Assembly (NCBI RefSeq): GCF_946479415.1
Contig: NZ_CAMLFY010000014.1
Location: forward strand, 1 to 62,692
Origin: an uncultured Shinella sp.
Lineage (GTDB): Bacteria; Pseudomonadota; Alphaproteobacteria; Rhizobiales; Rhizobiaceae
Reading direction: 5' to 3'
Length of the DNA: 62,692 nt
Shown one piece after another: positions 16,434-26,138 of the stretch. Both the position numbers and the translations under genes were made by a program. Within the stretch, counting starts at the first letter, position 1. Each line of letters opens with the position of its first letter. Below the pieces are notes generated by a model. That model had not been told where the DNA came from. It did no database searches and was given only the letters and a program-made list of their open reading frames with translations.

Positions 16434-18353
16434 TCAGTCCCCGTCGGGCAGCTCGACCATAAAGCGGCTGCCCTTATCTCTTGCTTCATAGAGCGCCGTG
16501 CCGCCGAGGGCCTCCGCGCTCTTTCTCAATATGTAGAGGCCAAGCCCGCTGCCGAAGGACCGGTTGGGGTGCAGCCGTTTGAACATTTTAAACAACAAAT
16601 GACGGCTTGCGGGCGGAACACCCAGGCCGTTGTCTTCCACCGATAGCCTGAGCCGGCCGCCATAGCGGAAAGCGCGGACATCGATCGCCGGCTCCGCCTC
16701 CTTCGGGTCATGATATTTGACCGCGTTGGACAGCATGTTGCCGACGATGACCTGGAATTTCGATGGCTTGCTGACGATTGTCAATTCGGCCGGCACATGA
16801 TTTTCGATGCGAATTCGCTTGAAATCGTCGAGATGCGAGAGCGCATCGATCGCCTCCGAAACGAGCAGGCGCAGCGCGATCGGCTTCTCGTCCTCTTCCA
16901 TCAACCGGTTACGCGTGATCGTGATGATGTTCTGGATGAGGTGGTCGAGGCGGCGGAAATTCCCCTCCATGCGCTGGTGCATCTGGCCAAGCGCCGGGAT
17001 ATTCCCCTCCGCCAGCATATCGCGGGAAATCCCGAGCAGCCCGAGCGAGGAGGCAATCGGCGAGCGCAGGTCGTGCGAGGTGCGGTAGGCGAATTCCTCA
17101 AGCTCGGCATTCGCCTCGATCAGGGCCTGCTCACTCGCCTTGCGCTCGGAAATATCGCGCACGATGCCGCTGTAGATGATGGTGCCGCCGAGATCGAGCT
17201 TCGCCACGGCAAGGTCGAGCGGGAAGATGGAACCATCCTTGCGCCGGCCCTCCGCCTCGCGGCCGATGCCGATGACCTTCGCCTCGCCGGTGCGCTGGTA
17301 GTTGCCGATATAACCGTCATGGGCGCTGTGATAGGGCTCCGGCATCAGCATCCTGACATTGCGGCCGATCACCTCCTCCGGTTCGTAGCCGAAAATGTGC
17401 GTGCAGGCGGGATTGACCGAGAGAATGACGCCGCGATCGTCGATGGTGATGATACCGTCCACCGCATTGTCGATGATGGCGGCGAGGCGCGCCCGGTTTT
17501 CGGCGAGGTCCGCCGCCATCGCGCGGGCACGGCGGGAAGATAAATAGAGATGGATGATGAGCGCGCCATAGAGCGTGCCCGAGATCAGCACGAGCGAAGA
17601 CAACGTGCCGCGCGCGTTGATATCATTGATGGAAAAGGTGATGCCGAAGGTGGTTTCGTAGCGTGTCAGCTCATAATAGGTCATCGCCAGCAGGATGAGA
17701 TAGGTCAGCAGGCCGAGGATGGCGGCGATGGTCAGCCGGTCGTAGCCGGTCTTCTCCGTGCCGACGAAGACGATGGCGATGCCGAGCGCCACGAAGCAGC
17801 TGGCACTCTGGAACGACATGCGCGTGAAGCGGATCCAGTCATGGGCGAAATCGAGCGAAATCGCGTAGCCGACGAGTGCGGCCGCGGCGATGATGAAGGC
17901 CGTGAAGCCGAGCGCGACCTGCAGAACGTCGTTTTTCTGCAGGCGTACGCGCCTGACGATGGCCACGCTCACCAGCATGAAGCAGAGCGCCGTATTGGGC
18001 GCGATGCGCCCCGGCCGGCTCGTGCCGATATCGACGAAGGGCGTATAGAGCAGCGTGTCGATACCCGTATCGATGCCCAGAACGTGCTGGAAAAGCGCCA
18101 GCGTACCGTAGATGAAGATGAGGACCATCATCAGCACCGGCAGGCGCTCGTGACCGCGCGTGGCGAGGAAAAGCCCCGCGCCGAGCACGACGAAGGCAAG
18201 CGCCGAATTGAATTTCATGCCGAACAGGCCGGGATGCAATGCCGCAAGGCCGGCGGGCTCCGCCAGCCACAGCGTCATCATCGCGAGACCCACGGCGATG
18301 CACCAGAGGCTCGCCGCGCCGTTCGCCCTTTCCCAGGACCATGTGAAATTCAA
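16434..18353 (-). CDS. Membrane sensor histidine kinase with PAS domain
   Basis: A 639-residue kinase. Residues ~10-275 contain about eight hydrophobic segments (a MASE-like membrane sensor). A PAS domain follows (ENRARLAAIIDNAVDGIITID to DISERK), then HisKA with phospho-His ~427 in TSHDLRSP and a HATPase domain (N box NMLSNAVKYH, G1 VEDNGLGVP, G2 GSGLGLYI). The start is TTG at 18353 with AAGGGGG upstream; no ATG fits better. It is co-transcribed with the downstream receiver protein, so it probably phosphorylates it. The signal is unknown; the PAS domain hints at redox or a ligand. Confidence 0.85.
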   Translation of the reverse strand: MNFTWSWERANGAASLWCIAVGLAMMTLWLAEPAGLAALHPGLFGMKFNSALAFVVLGAGLFLATRGHERLPVLMMVLIFIYGTLALFQHVLGIDTGIDTLLYTPFVDIGTSRPGRIAPNTALCFMLVSVAIVRRVRLQKNDVLQVALGFTAFIIAAAALVGYAISLDFAHDWIRFTRMSFQSASCFVALGIAIVFVGTEKTGYDRLTIAAILGLLTYLILLAMTYYELTRYETTFGITFSINDINARGTLSSLVLISGTLYGALIIHLYLSSRRARAMAADLAENRARLAAIIDNAVDGIITIDDRGVILSVNPACTHIFGYEPEEVIGRNVRMLMPEPYHSAHDGYIGNYQRTGEAKVIGIGREAEGRRKDGSIFPLDLAVAKLDLGGTIIYSGIVRDISERKASEQALIEANAELEEFAYRTSHDLRSPIASSLGLLGISRDMLAEGNIPALGQMHQRMEGNFRRLDHLIQNIITITRNRLMEEDEKPIALRLLVSEAIDALSHLDDFKRIRIENHVPAELTIVSKPSKFQVIVGNMLSNAVKYHDPKEAEPAIDVRAFRYGGRLRLSVEDNGLGVPPASRHLLFKMFKRLHPNRSFGSGLGLYILRKSAEALGGTALYEARDKGSRFMVELPDGD

Positions 18354-18457
18354 CCGTGCCCCCTTCGGCGAGCCCTCACCGCCGCAAGCACTCTAGCGTG
18401 AAGGTTGAATCGCGAACAGGTGCCGCGCGATAGGCTTTACGGTAAAATTCCCGTATG

Positions 18458-18949
18458 TCAGGCGGCGTCGTCGCGCGCCTTTCCGGCATCGAGGCGTTCG
18501 GTCATCGCCTGCAATTGGCCGGTCAGCGCCTGAAGCGCCTCCAGCGTGCAGCCGGTGGCCTTGCCGATCTCCATGCGGATGGCAACCGCATCGCGCTGCA
18601 TGGCCCTGCCCTTGTCGGTGAGGGTGACGAGGACCTGCCGCTCGTCGGACTTGTCGCGGGCACGCGTGATGTAGCCCGCAGCCTCCAGCCGCTTGAGAAG
18701 CGGCGAAAGCGTGCCGGAATCCAGCCCCAGAGTGGCGCCCAGCGCCTTCACGGTACGGCCGTCCCCCTCCCAAAGCGTCATCAGCGCGATATATTGCGGA
18801 TAGGTCAGGCCATAGGGATCGAGCAGCGGCTTGTAGGTGCGGTTGAGCGCGTGTGCGGCGGAATAGACGGCAAAACAGAGTTGCTGGTCGAGCGCCAGCA
18901 TGCCCGGGGGAATAGTGCCTGTCTCAGCTTCGTCACGTTTGTCGACCAT
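18458..18949 (-). CDS. ohrR: Organic peroxide-sensing MarR repressor OhrR
   Basis: A 163-residue MarR protein. The N-terminal LDQQLCFAVYSAAHALNRTYKPLL matches OhrR, with the peroxide-sensing Cys at about residue 25. The winged helix covers TVKALGATLGLDSGTLSPLLKRLEAAGYI and the wing RDKSDERQVLVTLT. OhrR represses ohr until organic hydroperoxides oxidise its Cys. The gene is divergent from ohr across a 113-bp region with AT-rich palindromes, the standard arrangement. Confidence 0.9.
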   Translation of the reverse strand: MVDKRDEAETGTIPPGMLALDQQLCFAVYSAAHALNRTYKPLLDPYGLTYPQYIALMTLWEGDGRTVKALGATLGLDSGTLSPLLKRLEAAGYITRARDKSDERQVLVTLTDKGRAMQRDAVAIRMEIGKATGCTLEALQALTGQLQAMTERLDAGKARDDAA

Positions 18950-18976
18950 GCTGCATCATCGCACAAACGGCCAAAA

Positions 18977-19019
18977 TTGCAATTTGCAAAATCATATTGC
19001 GCGCAATTTAATTTTGCGC
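18977..19019. promoter_or_regulatory. OhrR operator region between ohrR and ohr
   Basis: Three overlapping AT-rich dyads occupy the intergenic region: tandem ttgcaa palindromes (18977-18989), attgcgcgcaat (18996-19007) and gcgcaa-N7-ttgcgc (19001-19019). They are the likely OhrR-binding sites. Confidence 0.6.
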
Positions 19020-19062
19020 TACCAAATACCCATCATCAACGAGAGCAACCAAGGAGACACCC

Positions 19063-19485
19063 ATGCCCATTCTCTACAGGACCAAGGCTTCCGCAACGGG
19101 CGGCCGCGCCGGCCATGGCGCAACCGAAGACGGCACCGTCGATGTGACGCTCACCGTTCCCAAGGAACTCGGCGGCGACGGCGCAACGGGCGCCAACCCG
19201 GAAAAGCTCTTCGCGGTCGGCTATTCGGCCTGCTTCCTCGGCGCGCTGAAGTTTGTCGCCGGCAAGGAGAAGGTGAAGATCCCGGACGAGGCCAAGGTGA
19301 CCGCGACGGTCGGCATCGGCCCGCGTGAGGACGGCGGCGGCTTCGGCATAGAAGCCTCGCTCGAAGTCTCCGCCCCCGGCGTCGACAAGGCCGTGCTGGA
19401 AGACCTCATCAAGAAGGCCCACGTCGTCTGCCCCTACAGCAACGCGACCCGCGGCAATCTCGACGTCAAGACGACCGTCGCCTGA
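19063..19485 (+). CDS. ohr: Organic hydroperoxide resistance protein Ohr
   Basis: A 140-residue Ohr/OsmC-family thiol peroxidase. The first catalytic Cys is in AVGYSACFLGAL and the second in HVVCPYSNATRGN, the Cys pair specific to Ohr; the Arg and Glu that activate it are expected in ATVGIGPREDGGGFGIEA. It reduces organic hydroperoxides with lipoyl-protein or thiol donors. ATG 19063 follows caaggagac. It is followed by a strong terminator. Confidence 0.92.
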   Translation: MPILYRTKASATGGRAGHGATEDGTVDVTLTVPKELGGDGATGANPEKLFAVGYSACFLGALKFVAGKEKVKIPDEAKVTATVGIGPREDGGGFGIEASLEVSAPGVDKAVLEDLIKKAHVVCPYSNATRGNLDVKTTVA

Positions 19486-19506
19486 TTGGCCCCTTCCCGA
19501 TGACAA

Positions 19507-19535
19507 GCCGCCCGGAGCGATCCGGGCGGCTTTTT
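19507..19535 (+). terminator. Rho-independent terminator of ohr
   Basis: A perfect 10-bp GC stem (gccgcccgga / tccgggcggc) with a 4-nt loop gcga is followed by ttttt, 21 bp after the ohr stop. Confidence 0.9.
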
Positions 19536-19646
19536 CAGTGTTCCATACGGAACTGCGGGCGACCGTGGATCATGGGAAAGTCTGACCACACCGGATGAGA
19601 GAGGCTCATCCGACAGAGATCAGGCCCAACCAATCAGGAGAGATCC

Positions 19647-19823
19647 ATGCGCAAGATCATCGTTTCCGCCACCATCGCCCTCGTTGCCGCCGTGTCCTTC
19701 GCCGCCCCCTCGCAGGCCGGCTATTACGGCTATGGCTACAAGCCGCATTGCTTCATCAAGAAGGTGAAGTCCTACGACTACTACGGCAACGTCATCATCA
19801 AGAAGATCAAGGTCTGCAAGTAA
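19647..19823 (+). CDS. Small exported Tyr/Lys-rich protein (58 aa)
   Basis: ATG 19647 follows aggagag by 5-6 nt and the frame closes at 19823. Residues 1-24 form a clear Sec signal peptide (RKII, hydrophobic ATIALVAAVSFA, then AAPSQA cleavage). The mature ~34 residues are rich in Tyr, Gly and Lys, with a GYYGYGYK repeat, two Cys (CF and C-terminal CK) and basic IIKKIKV. No family recognised. It may be a small cationic envelope protein. It has its own terminator. Confidence 0.7.
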   Translation: MRKIIVSATIALVAAVSFAAPSQAGYYGYGYKPHCFIKKVKSYDYYGNVIIKKIKVCK

Positions 19824-19848
19824 GCGTCCCCAGCGCAGACCTGGTGCA

Positions 19849-19878
19849 AAAGGCCCGAGGCCCAGCCTGCGGGCCTTT
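19849..19878. terminator. Terminator of the 58-aa exported protein gene
   Basis: A 9-bp stem aaaggcccg/cgggccttt with a 12-nt loop lies 25 bp after the stop codon. A-rich and T-rich flanks make it usable from both sides. Confidence 0.7.
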
Positions 19879-19914
19879 CGCCCGGCGTCGGCTCAGGCGG
19901 GCGTTGCAAACGCA

Positions 19915-19946
19915 AAAGGTCCGGATGCCTGCACATCCGGACCTTT
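19915..19946 (-). terminator. Bidirectional terminator of the L,D-transpeptidase gene
   Basis: A perfect 13-bp stem (aaaggtccggatg / catccggaccttt) with a 6-nt loop, 20 bp past the L,D-transpeptidase stop. On the minus strand the stem runs directly into a T tract. Confidence 0.85.
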
Positions 19947-19966
19947 CGTCATGTCGCGAAACACCA

Positions 19967-20746
19967 TCAGATGACGAGGATCGGCGCCTTGCCGCGGACA
20001 CGGTCGTAGAGATCCATCACGTCCTGGTTTAGCATGCGCACGCAGCCGGACGACACGGCCTTGCCGATCGATTTCCATTCCGGCGAACCATGCAGGCGGT
20101 AAAGCGTGTCCTGGCCGTTCTGGAAGATATAGAGCGCGCGGGCGCCAAGCGGATTGTTGAGGCCGCCGGGCATGCCGCCATTGGCGCCGGAATATTTGAC
20201 GAGTTCCGGCTGGCGCTTGACCATTTCGTCCGGCGGCGTCCAGCGCGGCCAGGCCTGTTTCCACTGGATGACGCCGCGGCCCGACCAGGCAAAGCCCTGC
20301 CGGCCGATGCCCACGCCGTAGCGCATGGCGCGACCGTTCGGCAAGATGAGATAGAGGAAGCGGTTGCCGGTATCGACGATGATCGTGCCCGGCTGCTCGG
20401 CAAAGGGGCTATCCACCTCATGACGGTAGAAGCGCGCGTCGATCTGCTGATAGGGGATCGCCGGCACCTGGAAGCCGCCATCGTTCACCGGACCGTACAT
20501 CGCCGCATAGTGCGACGATTCGGGCAGCAGGCCCGAGGGCGGCGTCTGGCCGTAGATGCTGATGGGTCCGCGCCCGTCGGCGATGATCTCGGGCCGGCCC
20601 TCCAGCGCTGGATTGCGGAAATAGGGACGGGTTTCCTCGCGGAAACGGTCCGTATTCATGGACGAGGTGCAGCCTGCAAGACCCGTCGCCATGGCGAGGC
20701 CGGAGAACTGAAGGAAGCGGCGGCGGGAAAGCGCGGTATCTGTCAT
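19967..20746 (-). CDS. L,D-transpeptidase (YkuD), Tat/lipoprotein signal
   Basis: A 259-residue exported protein. The N-terminus TDTALSRRRFLQFSGLAMATGLAGC has a twin-arginine motif (SRRRFLQF) and a lipobox (GLAGC), so it is probably a Tat-exported lipoprotein in the periplasm. The YkuD catalytic domain ends in YRLHGSPEW and SSGCVRM, with His and nucleophilic Cys. It forms 3-3 peptidoglycan crosslinks or attaches proteins to peptidoglycan. The start at 20746 is set by the signal sequence; its ribosome-binding site is weak. Confidence 0.85.
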   Translation of the reverse strand: MTDTALSRRRFLQFSGLAMATGLAGCTSSMNTDRFREETRPYFRNPALEGRPEIIADGRGPISIYGQTPPSGLLPESSHYAAMYGPVNDGGFQVPAIPYQQIDARFYRHEVDSPFAEQPGTIIVDTGNRFLYLILPNGRAMRYGVGIGRQGFAWSGRGVIQWKQAWPRWTPPDEMVKRQPELVKYSGANGGMPGGLNNPLGARALYIFQNGQDTLYRLHGSPEWKSIGKAVSSGCVRMLNQDVMDLYDRVRGKAPILVI

Positions 20747-20982
20747 GGAAGGGATCGGTATCCGTTTGACGGAAAGGCAGGATGAACGAGGAGGCTGAAT
20801 CACTAACTAACGAAGCGCAAACTAGGTCCACAACCCTGCCCTAATTGTGGCAATTGCGGCTGGCCCGAGGCTTGCGCATGACCTTTTTCCCGGACTGTGG
20901 CCGCGCGCTCACTCTACCAAAGTGGTCCTTTACCCTGTATCCCGGATGAATATGAATGCCGGAAAACGGAGAGCGCGACGGG

Positions 20983-22380
20983 ATGGACGCGAGCATTTTG
21001 ACCGAGGCGGGCTTTGCGCCCATCGATGAGGCCGGCTGGCGCAAACTGGCCGAAAAGGCGCTGAAAGGCGCCGATTTCGATGCGACGCTGGTCTCGCAGA
21101 GCGACGACGGCCTGCCGATCCACCCGATTTATACCCGCCGCAAGGACGCCAGCCCCCTCGCCCACAGCCATGCCGGCACCCCGCATGCCGGTGATGCCTG
21201 GACCGTCAACCAGCGCCGCGACGACGCCGATCCGGCCCGGGGCCGCGCGCAGATGGCCGACGATCTGGAAAACGGCGCGACCGGCATTGCCCTGGTCTTC
21301 AGGGGCAGCGCGAGCGCCCATGGCGCCGGCATGGAGGCCGGCGGCCAGACCGCCTTCCGCAAGACCGCCGCGTCGCGCGCCGCCAATCCCTTTTCGCTGC
21401 GCCTCGAGGCGCCCTATGCCGAGCGGGCGCTTGCCGGCACGCTCGCCCGCGCGCTCGATGAAGCCGGCGCGCGCAAGGCGCCGGTGCATTTCGGCCTCGA
21501 CCCGTTCAGCGCCGCCCTCGCCGATGCATCGGCCGGCACGGCGCAGCTTGCCGCCCTCGCAAAGGAGCTTGCCGGCTTCGGCTTTGCCGGCACCGTGCTC
21601 AATGCGGATGGCCGGCTGGCCCACAATGCCGGCGCCGGGGAAGCGCTGGAGCTGGCGATCGCCGCCGCCGCCCTTGCCGAAATCCTGCGCCTTCTCGATG
21701 CGTCGGGTGTGGCGCCCGAAACCGCATTCGCGCTGACCGGCCTGTCGCTCGCCGCCGACCAGGACCAGTTCCTGACGACCGCCAAATTTCGCGCCGCGCG
21801 GCTGATCCATGCCCGCATGCAGACGGCCTGCGGCCTATCCGAGCCGCAGCCCGCCCATCTCCATGCCGAGACGAGCTGGCGCATGCTGACACGGCTCGAT
21901 CCGGAAACCAACATCCTGCGCAACACCATCTCCGTCTTTGCCGCCGGAACCGCCGGCGCCGACGAGATCACCGTTCTGCCGCACACATCGGCGCTCGGCG
22001 TGCCCGATCCCCTCGCCCGCCGCATCGCCCGCAACACGCAGGTCGTGCTGATCACCGAAAGCAATCTCGCTCATGTCGCCGATCCGGCGGCCGGTGCAGG
22101 CGGTATCGAGGCGCTGACGGAGGCGCTGGCGCAAGCGGCCTGGGACATGTTCACCGGGATAGAGCGGGACGGCGGGCTCTCCGCCGCCATCGCATCGGGC
22201 GGGATCAGGGCGCTGGTGGAGACGGCGCGGGCGGCGCGCAAGGCCAGGCCCATCGTCGGGACCACGCTCTTTCCGCTAAAGACGGAGCGTCCCTTCACCG
22301 TGCTCGGGCCGTTGACGGAGACTGTCGCAGCAGGTGGCTTGCAGCCGGTGCTGCTGGCCGATTGCGTGGAGGCGGCATGA
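20983..22380 (+). CDS. mutA: Methylmalonyl-CoA mutase, small subunit
   Basis: A 465-residue protein resembling the non-catalytic subunit of methylmalonyl-CoA mutase: N-terminal [35 protein letters not shown], then a degenerate TIM barrel with [26 protein letters not shown] and HTSALG. No intact B12-binding DxHxxG motif is present, as expected for the small subunit. The partner is MutB, translationally coupled by a 4-nt overlap. GGAGAG at 20968-20973 supports ATG 20983. Confidence 0.85.
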   Translation: MDASILTEAGFAPIDEAGWRKLAEKALKGADFDATLVSQSDDGLPIHPIYTRRKDASPLAHSHAGTPHAGDAWTVNQRRDDADPARGRAQMADDLENGATGIALVFRGSASAHGAGMEAGGQTAFRKTAASRAANPFSLRLEAPYAERALAGTLARALDEAGARKAPVHFGLDPFSAALADASAGTAQLAALAKELAGFGFAGTVLNADGRLAHNAGAGEALELAIAAAALAEILRLLDASGVAPETAFALTGLSLAADQDQFLTTAKFRAARLIHARMQTACGLSEPQPAHLHAETSWRMLTRLDPETNILRNTISVFAAGTAGADEITVLPHTSALGVPDPLARRIARNTQVVLITESNLAHVADPAAGAGGIEALTEALAQAAWDMFTGIERDGGLSAAIASGGIRALVETARAARKARPIVGTTLFPLKTERPFTVLGPLTETVAAGGLQPVLLADCVEAA

Positions 22381-24509
22381 TGCGGATCCCGGACTTCTCC
22401 ACGCTGCCCTGGTCGAAAACTGCCGCCCCCGCCGCGAGAACCGGCGATGCCGCATGGCTGACACCGGAGGGGATCGCCGTCAGCGGCGCCTATGGCGCGG
22501 CGGACTTGGCCGGCCTTTCCTACCTCGACACCTGGCCGGGCGCCGCCCCCTATCTGCGCGGCCCCTACCCGACCATGTATGTCCAGCAGCCCTGGACGAT
22601 CCGGCAATATGCCGGTTTCTCGACGGCGGAAGAGTCCAACGCCTTCTATCGCCGCAACCTCGCCGCCGGCCAGAAGGGTCTCTCCGTCGCCTTCGATCTC
22701 GCCACCCACCGCGGCTATGACAGCGACCATCCCAGGGTGGCCGGCGACGTCGGCATGGCGGGCGTGGCGATCGATTCCATTCTCGACATGCGCCAGCTCT
22801 TCGACGGCATCCCGCTCGACGAGATGAGCGTGTCCATGACCATGAACGGCGCGGTGCTGCCGATCATGGCGCTGTTCATCGTCGCCGCCGAGGAACAGGG
22901 CGTTTCCGAGGACAAGCTGTCCGGGACCATCCAGAACGACATCCTCAAGGAGTTCATGGTCCGCAACACCTACATCTACCCGCCGCAGCCTTCGATGCGG
23001 ATCATTTCCGACATTTTCAGCTATACCAGCCGGCGCATGCCGAAGTTCAACTCCATCTCGATTTCCGGCTACCACATGCAGGAGGCGGGGGCGACGGCGG
23101 ATCTGGAGCTCGCCTACACCATCGCCGACGGCATCGACTATGCCCGCGCCGGCGTGGCGGCCGGGCTCGACATCGATACCTTCGCGCCGCGCCTCTCCTT
23201 CTTCTGGGCCATCGGCATGAACTTCTTCATGGAAGTGGCCAAGATGCGCGCCGCCCGCCTGATCTGGGCCGCGCTGATGAAGAAGAATTTTGCGCCCAAA
23301 GATGCGCGATCGCTGGCGTTGCGCACCCATTGCCAGACCTCCGGCTGGTCCCTGACGGCGCAGGACCCGATGAACAACGTCATGCGCACCATGGTGGAGG
23401 CGATGGCGGCCACCCAGGGCCATACCCAATCGCTGCACACCAACTCCTTCGACGAGGCGCTGGCGCTGCCGACCGACCATTCCGCCCGCATCGCCCGCAA
23501 CACGCAGATCCTGTTGCAGAAGGAAAGCGGCACGACGCGCATCATCGATCCCTGGGGCGGCTCGGCCTATGTCGAGCGGCTGACGCATGATCTGGCCGCG
23601 CGCGCCCTCTCGCATATCGAAGAGGTCGAGGCGCTCGGCGGCATGGCGAAGGCCATCGAAAAGGGCATCCCGAAGCTCAGGATCGAGGAAGCGGCCGCCC
23701 GCACGCAGGCACGCATCGATAGCGGCCAGCAGACGGTCGTCGGCGTCAATTTCTCCCGGCCGGAGCGCGATATCGAGGTCGATGTTCTCAAGGTCGACAA
23801 TTCCGAGGTGCGCGCCCGCCAGCTCGCCAAGCTTCAGCAATTGAAGGGCACGCGCGACACGGCGGCGGCGGAAAGCGCGCTCGATGCGCTGACCGACGTG
23901 GCGAAAAGCGGCGACGGCAACCTGCTGGAATTCGCCATAAGGGCCGCGCGCGCGCGCGCCACGGTCGGCGAGATCGCGCTGGCGCTGGAAAAGGCCTTCG
24001 GCCGCCATGTCGCGGAAATCCGCACGATTTCCGGCGTCTACCGCAAGGAGATGGGCGCCAACGACCAGGCCTTCAACACGGCCGTCAACAAGGTCGCCGC
24101 CTTCGAAAAGCTGAGGCGCGAAAAACCCGCCATCCTCGTCGCCAAGATGGGGCAGGACGGGCACGATCGCGGCCAGAAGGTCATCGCGACAGCCTTTGCC
24201 GACCTCGGCTTCAATGTCATCGTCGGCGCCATGTTCCAGACGCCGGAGGAAGTGGCAGAACTCGCTATCCGCGAGGGCGCGCATATCGTCGGCGCCTCCT
24301 CGCTTGCCGCCGGCCATCTGACGCTTGTGCCGGAACTGAAGGCAGCGCTCGTCAAGCGCGGCGCGCGCGACATGCTGATCGCCGTCGGCGGCGTCATTCC
24401 CCCGCAGGATTTTCCAGCCCTGGAACAGGCCGGCGCCGATGCCATCTTCCCGCCGGGAACGGTGATCGCGGATGCGGCCTCGGCACTTATCGACCGGTTG
24501 ATGGGGTGA
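22377..24509 (+). CDS. mutB: Methylmalonyl-CoA mutase, large catalytic subunit
   Basis: A 710-residue B12-dependent mutase. The N-terminal TIM barrel holds [28 protein letters not shown] and [17 protein letters not shown]. The C-terminal cobalamin domain has DGHDRG (His ligand), SSLAAGH and IAVGGVIP. It interconverts (R)-methylmalonyl-CoA and succinyl-CoA, serving propionate and branched-chain degradation and PHB-related metabolism. ATG 22377 overlaps the mutA stop (ATGA); the next ATG (22380) has the better spacing from GGAGG. No epimerase or MeaB chaperone is in this window. Confidence 0.93.
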   Translation: MMRIPDFSTLPWSKTAAPAARTGDAAWLTPEGIAVSGAYGAADLAGLSYLDTWPGAAPYLRGPYPTMYVQQPWTIRQYAGFSTAEESNAFYRRNLAAGQKGLSVAFDLATHRGYDSDHPRVAGDVGMAGVAIDSILDMRQLFDGIPLDEMSVSMTMNGAVLPIMALFIVAAEEQGVSEDKLSGTIQNDILKEFMVRNTYIYPPQPSMRIISDIFSYTSRRMPKFNSISISGYHMQEAGATADLELAYTIADGIDYARAGVAAGLDIDTFAPRLSFFWAIGMNFFMEVAKMRAARLIWAALMKKNFAPKDARSLALRTHCQTSGWSLTAQDPMNNVMRTMVEAMAATQGHTQSLHTNSFDEALALPTDHSARIARNTQILLQKESGTTRIIDPWGGSAYVERLTHDLAARALSHIEEVEALGGMAKAIEKGIPKLRIEEAAARTQARIDSGQQTVVGVNFSRPERDIEVDVLKVDNSEVRARQLAKLQQLKGTRDTAAAESALDALTDVAKSGDGNLLEFAIRAARARATVGEIALALEKAFGRHVAEIRTISGVYRKEMGANDQAFNTAVNKVAAFEKLRREKPAILVAKMGQDGHDRGQKVIATAFADLGFNVIVGAMFQTPEEVAELAIREGAHIVGASSLAAGHLTLVPELKAALVKRGARDMLIAVGGVIPPQDFPALEQAGADAIFPPGTVIADAASALIDRLMG

Positions 24510-24597
24510 TTGAGCCGTCTCACCGCCATCCTCTCCTTTTTAGCATGGCACGACTTGGCCGTTCTCCTGCACGGTGAGAAGGTGCGCCTCGGTCGAA

Positions 24598-24736
24598 GAC
24601 CCCTCCCTAAATCCCTCCCCACAAGGGGGAGGGACTTGAGTGCGGCACCTTCAGCGGAAAATTTTTCGAAAGGAGCCTGCGGCTGGCTTTTCTCCCCCCT
24701 TGTGGGGGAGATGCCCGGCAGGGCAGAGAGGGTCTT
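24598..24736. repeat. Palindromic intergenic repeat, modules A + B (copy 3)
   Basis: Module A (24598-24639) and module B (24689-24736) have the same order and spacing as copy 1. The flank also shares the tgcggca-type stretch between them. They lie in the 350-bp gap after mutB; the rest (24510-24597, 24737-24861) shows no gene, and yqjG's promoter must lie in the latter part. Confidence 0.8.
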
Positions 24737-24861
24737 AATCGAAGACGCGAAACGCCATCTGATTGGGCCAACTGTGAACGCTGTGTCAATCGCCGCGCGA
24801 ATTGCCGTTTTCGCGCGCGGGCGTTACGTCAGGGGCACAATCAACGACGTGAGGTGATGCG

Positions 24862-25821
24862 ATGCTCGTCAACGGCAAGTGGACGGAAGACTGGCAGCCG
24901 GTGCAGGCGACGGACGCCAAGGGCGGCTTCGTGCGGCAGGTTTCAAGCTTCCGCAACTGGGTAACGCCTGACGGAAGCGCCGGCCCGACCGGCGAAGGCG
25001 GCTTTGCCGCCGCCAAGGGCCGCTACCACCTCTACGTCGCGCTGATCTGCCCCTGGGCGTCACGCACGCTGATCACCCGTAAACTGAAGAAGCTGGACGA
25101 CGCGATCTCCATTTCCGTCGTCGAACCCGCACTGTCGGACCAGGGCTGGCAGTTCGGCACCTTCCCGGGCTCCAACCGCGACGAGCTGAACGGCGCGACC
25201 TATATGCACGAGCTCTATACACGGGCAGCGCCGACCTTCACCGGCCGCGCGACGGTTCCCGTGCTGTGGGACAAGGAAAGGAAGACCATCGTCAACAACG
25301 AATCCGCCGATATCGTGCGCATGCTGAACAGCGGTTTCGGCGCGCTGGCCGATGAAAGCGTCGATCTTTACCCGGAAGCGCTTCGCAACGAAATCGATGC
25401 CCTCAACGAGCGCATCTACCCCGCGCTCAACAACGGCGTCTACCGCACCGGCTTCGCCACCACGCAGGTCGCCTATGAGGAGGCCTATCAGGGCGTCTTC
25501 GCCATGCTGGACGAGCTGGAAACCCGCCTTTCCGACGGCCGCCCCTTCCTGACGGGCAACAGCTTCACCGAAGCCGACATCCGCCTCTTCGTCACCCTCA
25601 TCCGCTTCGACGCCGCCTATTTCGGCCTCTTCAAATGCAACCGCCAGCGCCTTGCCGACTATACGGCGCTGTCAGCCTATACGAAGCGGGTGCTGGACCT
25701 TCCGGGCGTGCGCGAAACGGTCAATATCGGCCACATCAAGCAAGGCTATTATTCGATCAAGTCGCTCAACCCGAACCGCATCGTGCCGCTCGGCCCGGAT
25801 CTTTCACCGCTGGGGCTGTGA
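24862..25821 (+). CDS. yqjG: Glutathionyl-hydroquinone reductase (Xi-class GST)
   Basis: A 319-residue protein of the YqjG/PcpF family. The catalytic Cys is in the family-specific CPWASR motif (LICPWASRTLI), and the C-terminal GST fold includes RPFLTGNSFTEADIRLFVTLIRFDAAYFGLFKCNR. It reduces glutathionyl-hydroquinones formed when quinones react with GSH, releasing GSH. ATG 24862 is preceded by gaggtg. Its stop is 5 bp from the stop of a convergent antitoxin gene. Confidence 0.92.
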   Translation: MLVNGKWTEDWQPVQATDAKGGFVRQVSSFRNWVTPDGSAGPTGEGGFAAAKGRYHLYVALICPWASRTLITRKLKKLDDAISISVVEPALSDQGWQFGTFPGSNRDELNGATYMHELYTRAAPTFTGRATVPVLWDKERKTIVNNESADIVRMLNSGFGALADESVDLYPEALRNEIDALNERIYPALNNGVYRTGFATTQVAYEEAYQGVFAMLDELETRLSDGRPFLTGNSFTEADIRLFVTLIRFDAAYFGLFKCNRQRLADYTALSAYTKRVLDLPGVRETVNIGHIKQGYYSIKSLNPNRIVPLGPDLSPLGL

Positions 25822-25826
25822 TATGC

Positions 25827-26138
25827 CTATGCGGCATCCTGCTGCTTGATCGTCAAGGTGTACCCCATCGCCGAGAGAACCTTGAAGACCGTCGCGAATT
25901 CCGGATTTCCGTCGCTACCGAGCGCGCGATAGATGCTTTTCGGGTTCAGGTTTGCGGCTGCGGCGATTTCAGCCATGCCACGCGCCCGCGCCACGGTTCC
26001 GATCGCATCGCGGATTTCCGCGATGTCGCCGTCTTCAAGAACAGCCGCGATGTAGGCCGCTTGCCGCTCCGGCGTATCAAGATGCGCGGCCGCATCGAAG
26101 GTCGGAAGATCGGCGATTTTCTTTTTGACCATGGTCAT
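25827..26138 (-). CDS. Addiction-module antidote protein, Xre type
   Basis: A 103-residue antitoxin of the TIGR02684 type: N-terminal FDAAAHLDTPERQAAYIAAVLEDGD, helix-turn-helix GMAEIAAAANLNPKSIYRALGSDGNPEFATVFKVLSAMGY. It should bind the RelE-like toxin and repress the operon. The ATG overlaps the toxin TGA (ATGA), giving the reverse toxin-first order usual for this subfamily. A second start two codons later (MVKKK) is also possible. Confidence 0.85.
   Translation of the reverse strand: MTMVKKKIADLPTFDAAAHLDTPERQAAYIAAVLEDGDIAEIRDAIGTVARARGMAEIAAAANLNPKSIYRALGSDGNPEFATVFKVLSAMGYTLTIKQQDAA

Noticed and set aside
20804..20982. Cobalamin riboswitch before mutA
   Set aside because: The upstream 180 bp has no B12-box-like sequence; mutases often lack one.
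22071..24317. A 748-codon open frame antisense to the methylmalonyl-CoA mutase genes
   Set aside because: It runs across real, motif-rich genes (mutA, mutB) on the other strand; its His/Arg/Gly-rich product is the usual shadow in high-GC DNA and no ribosome-binding site or domain is seen.
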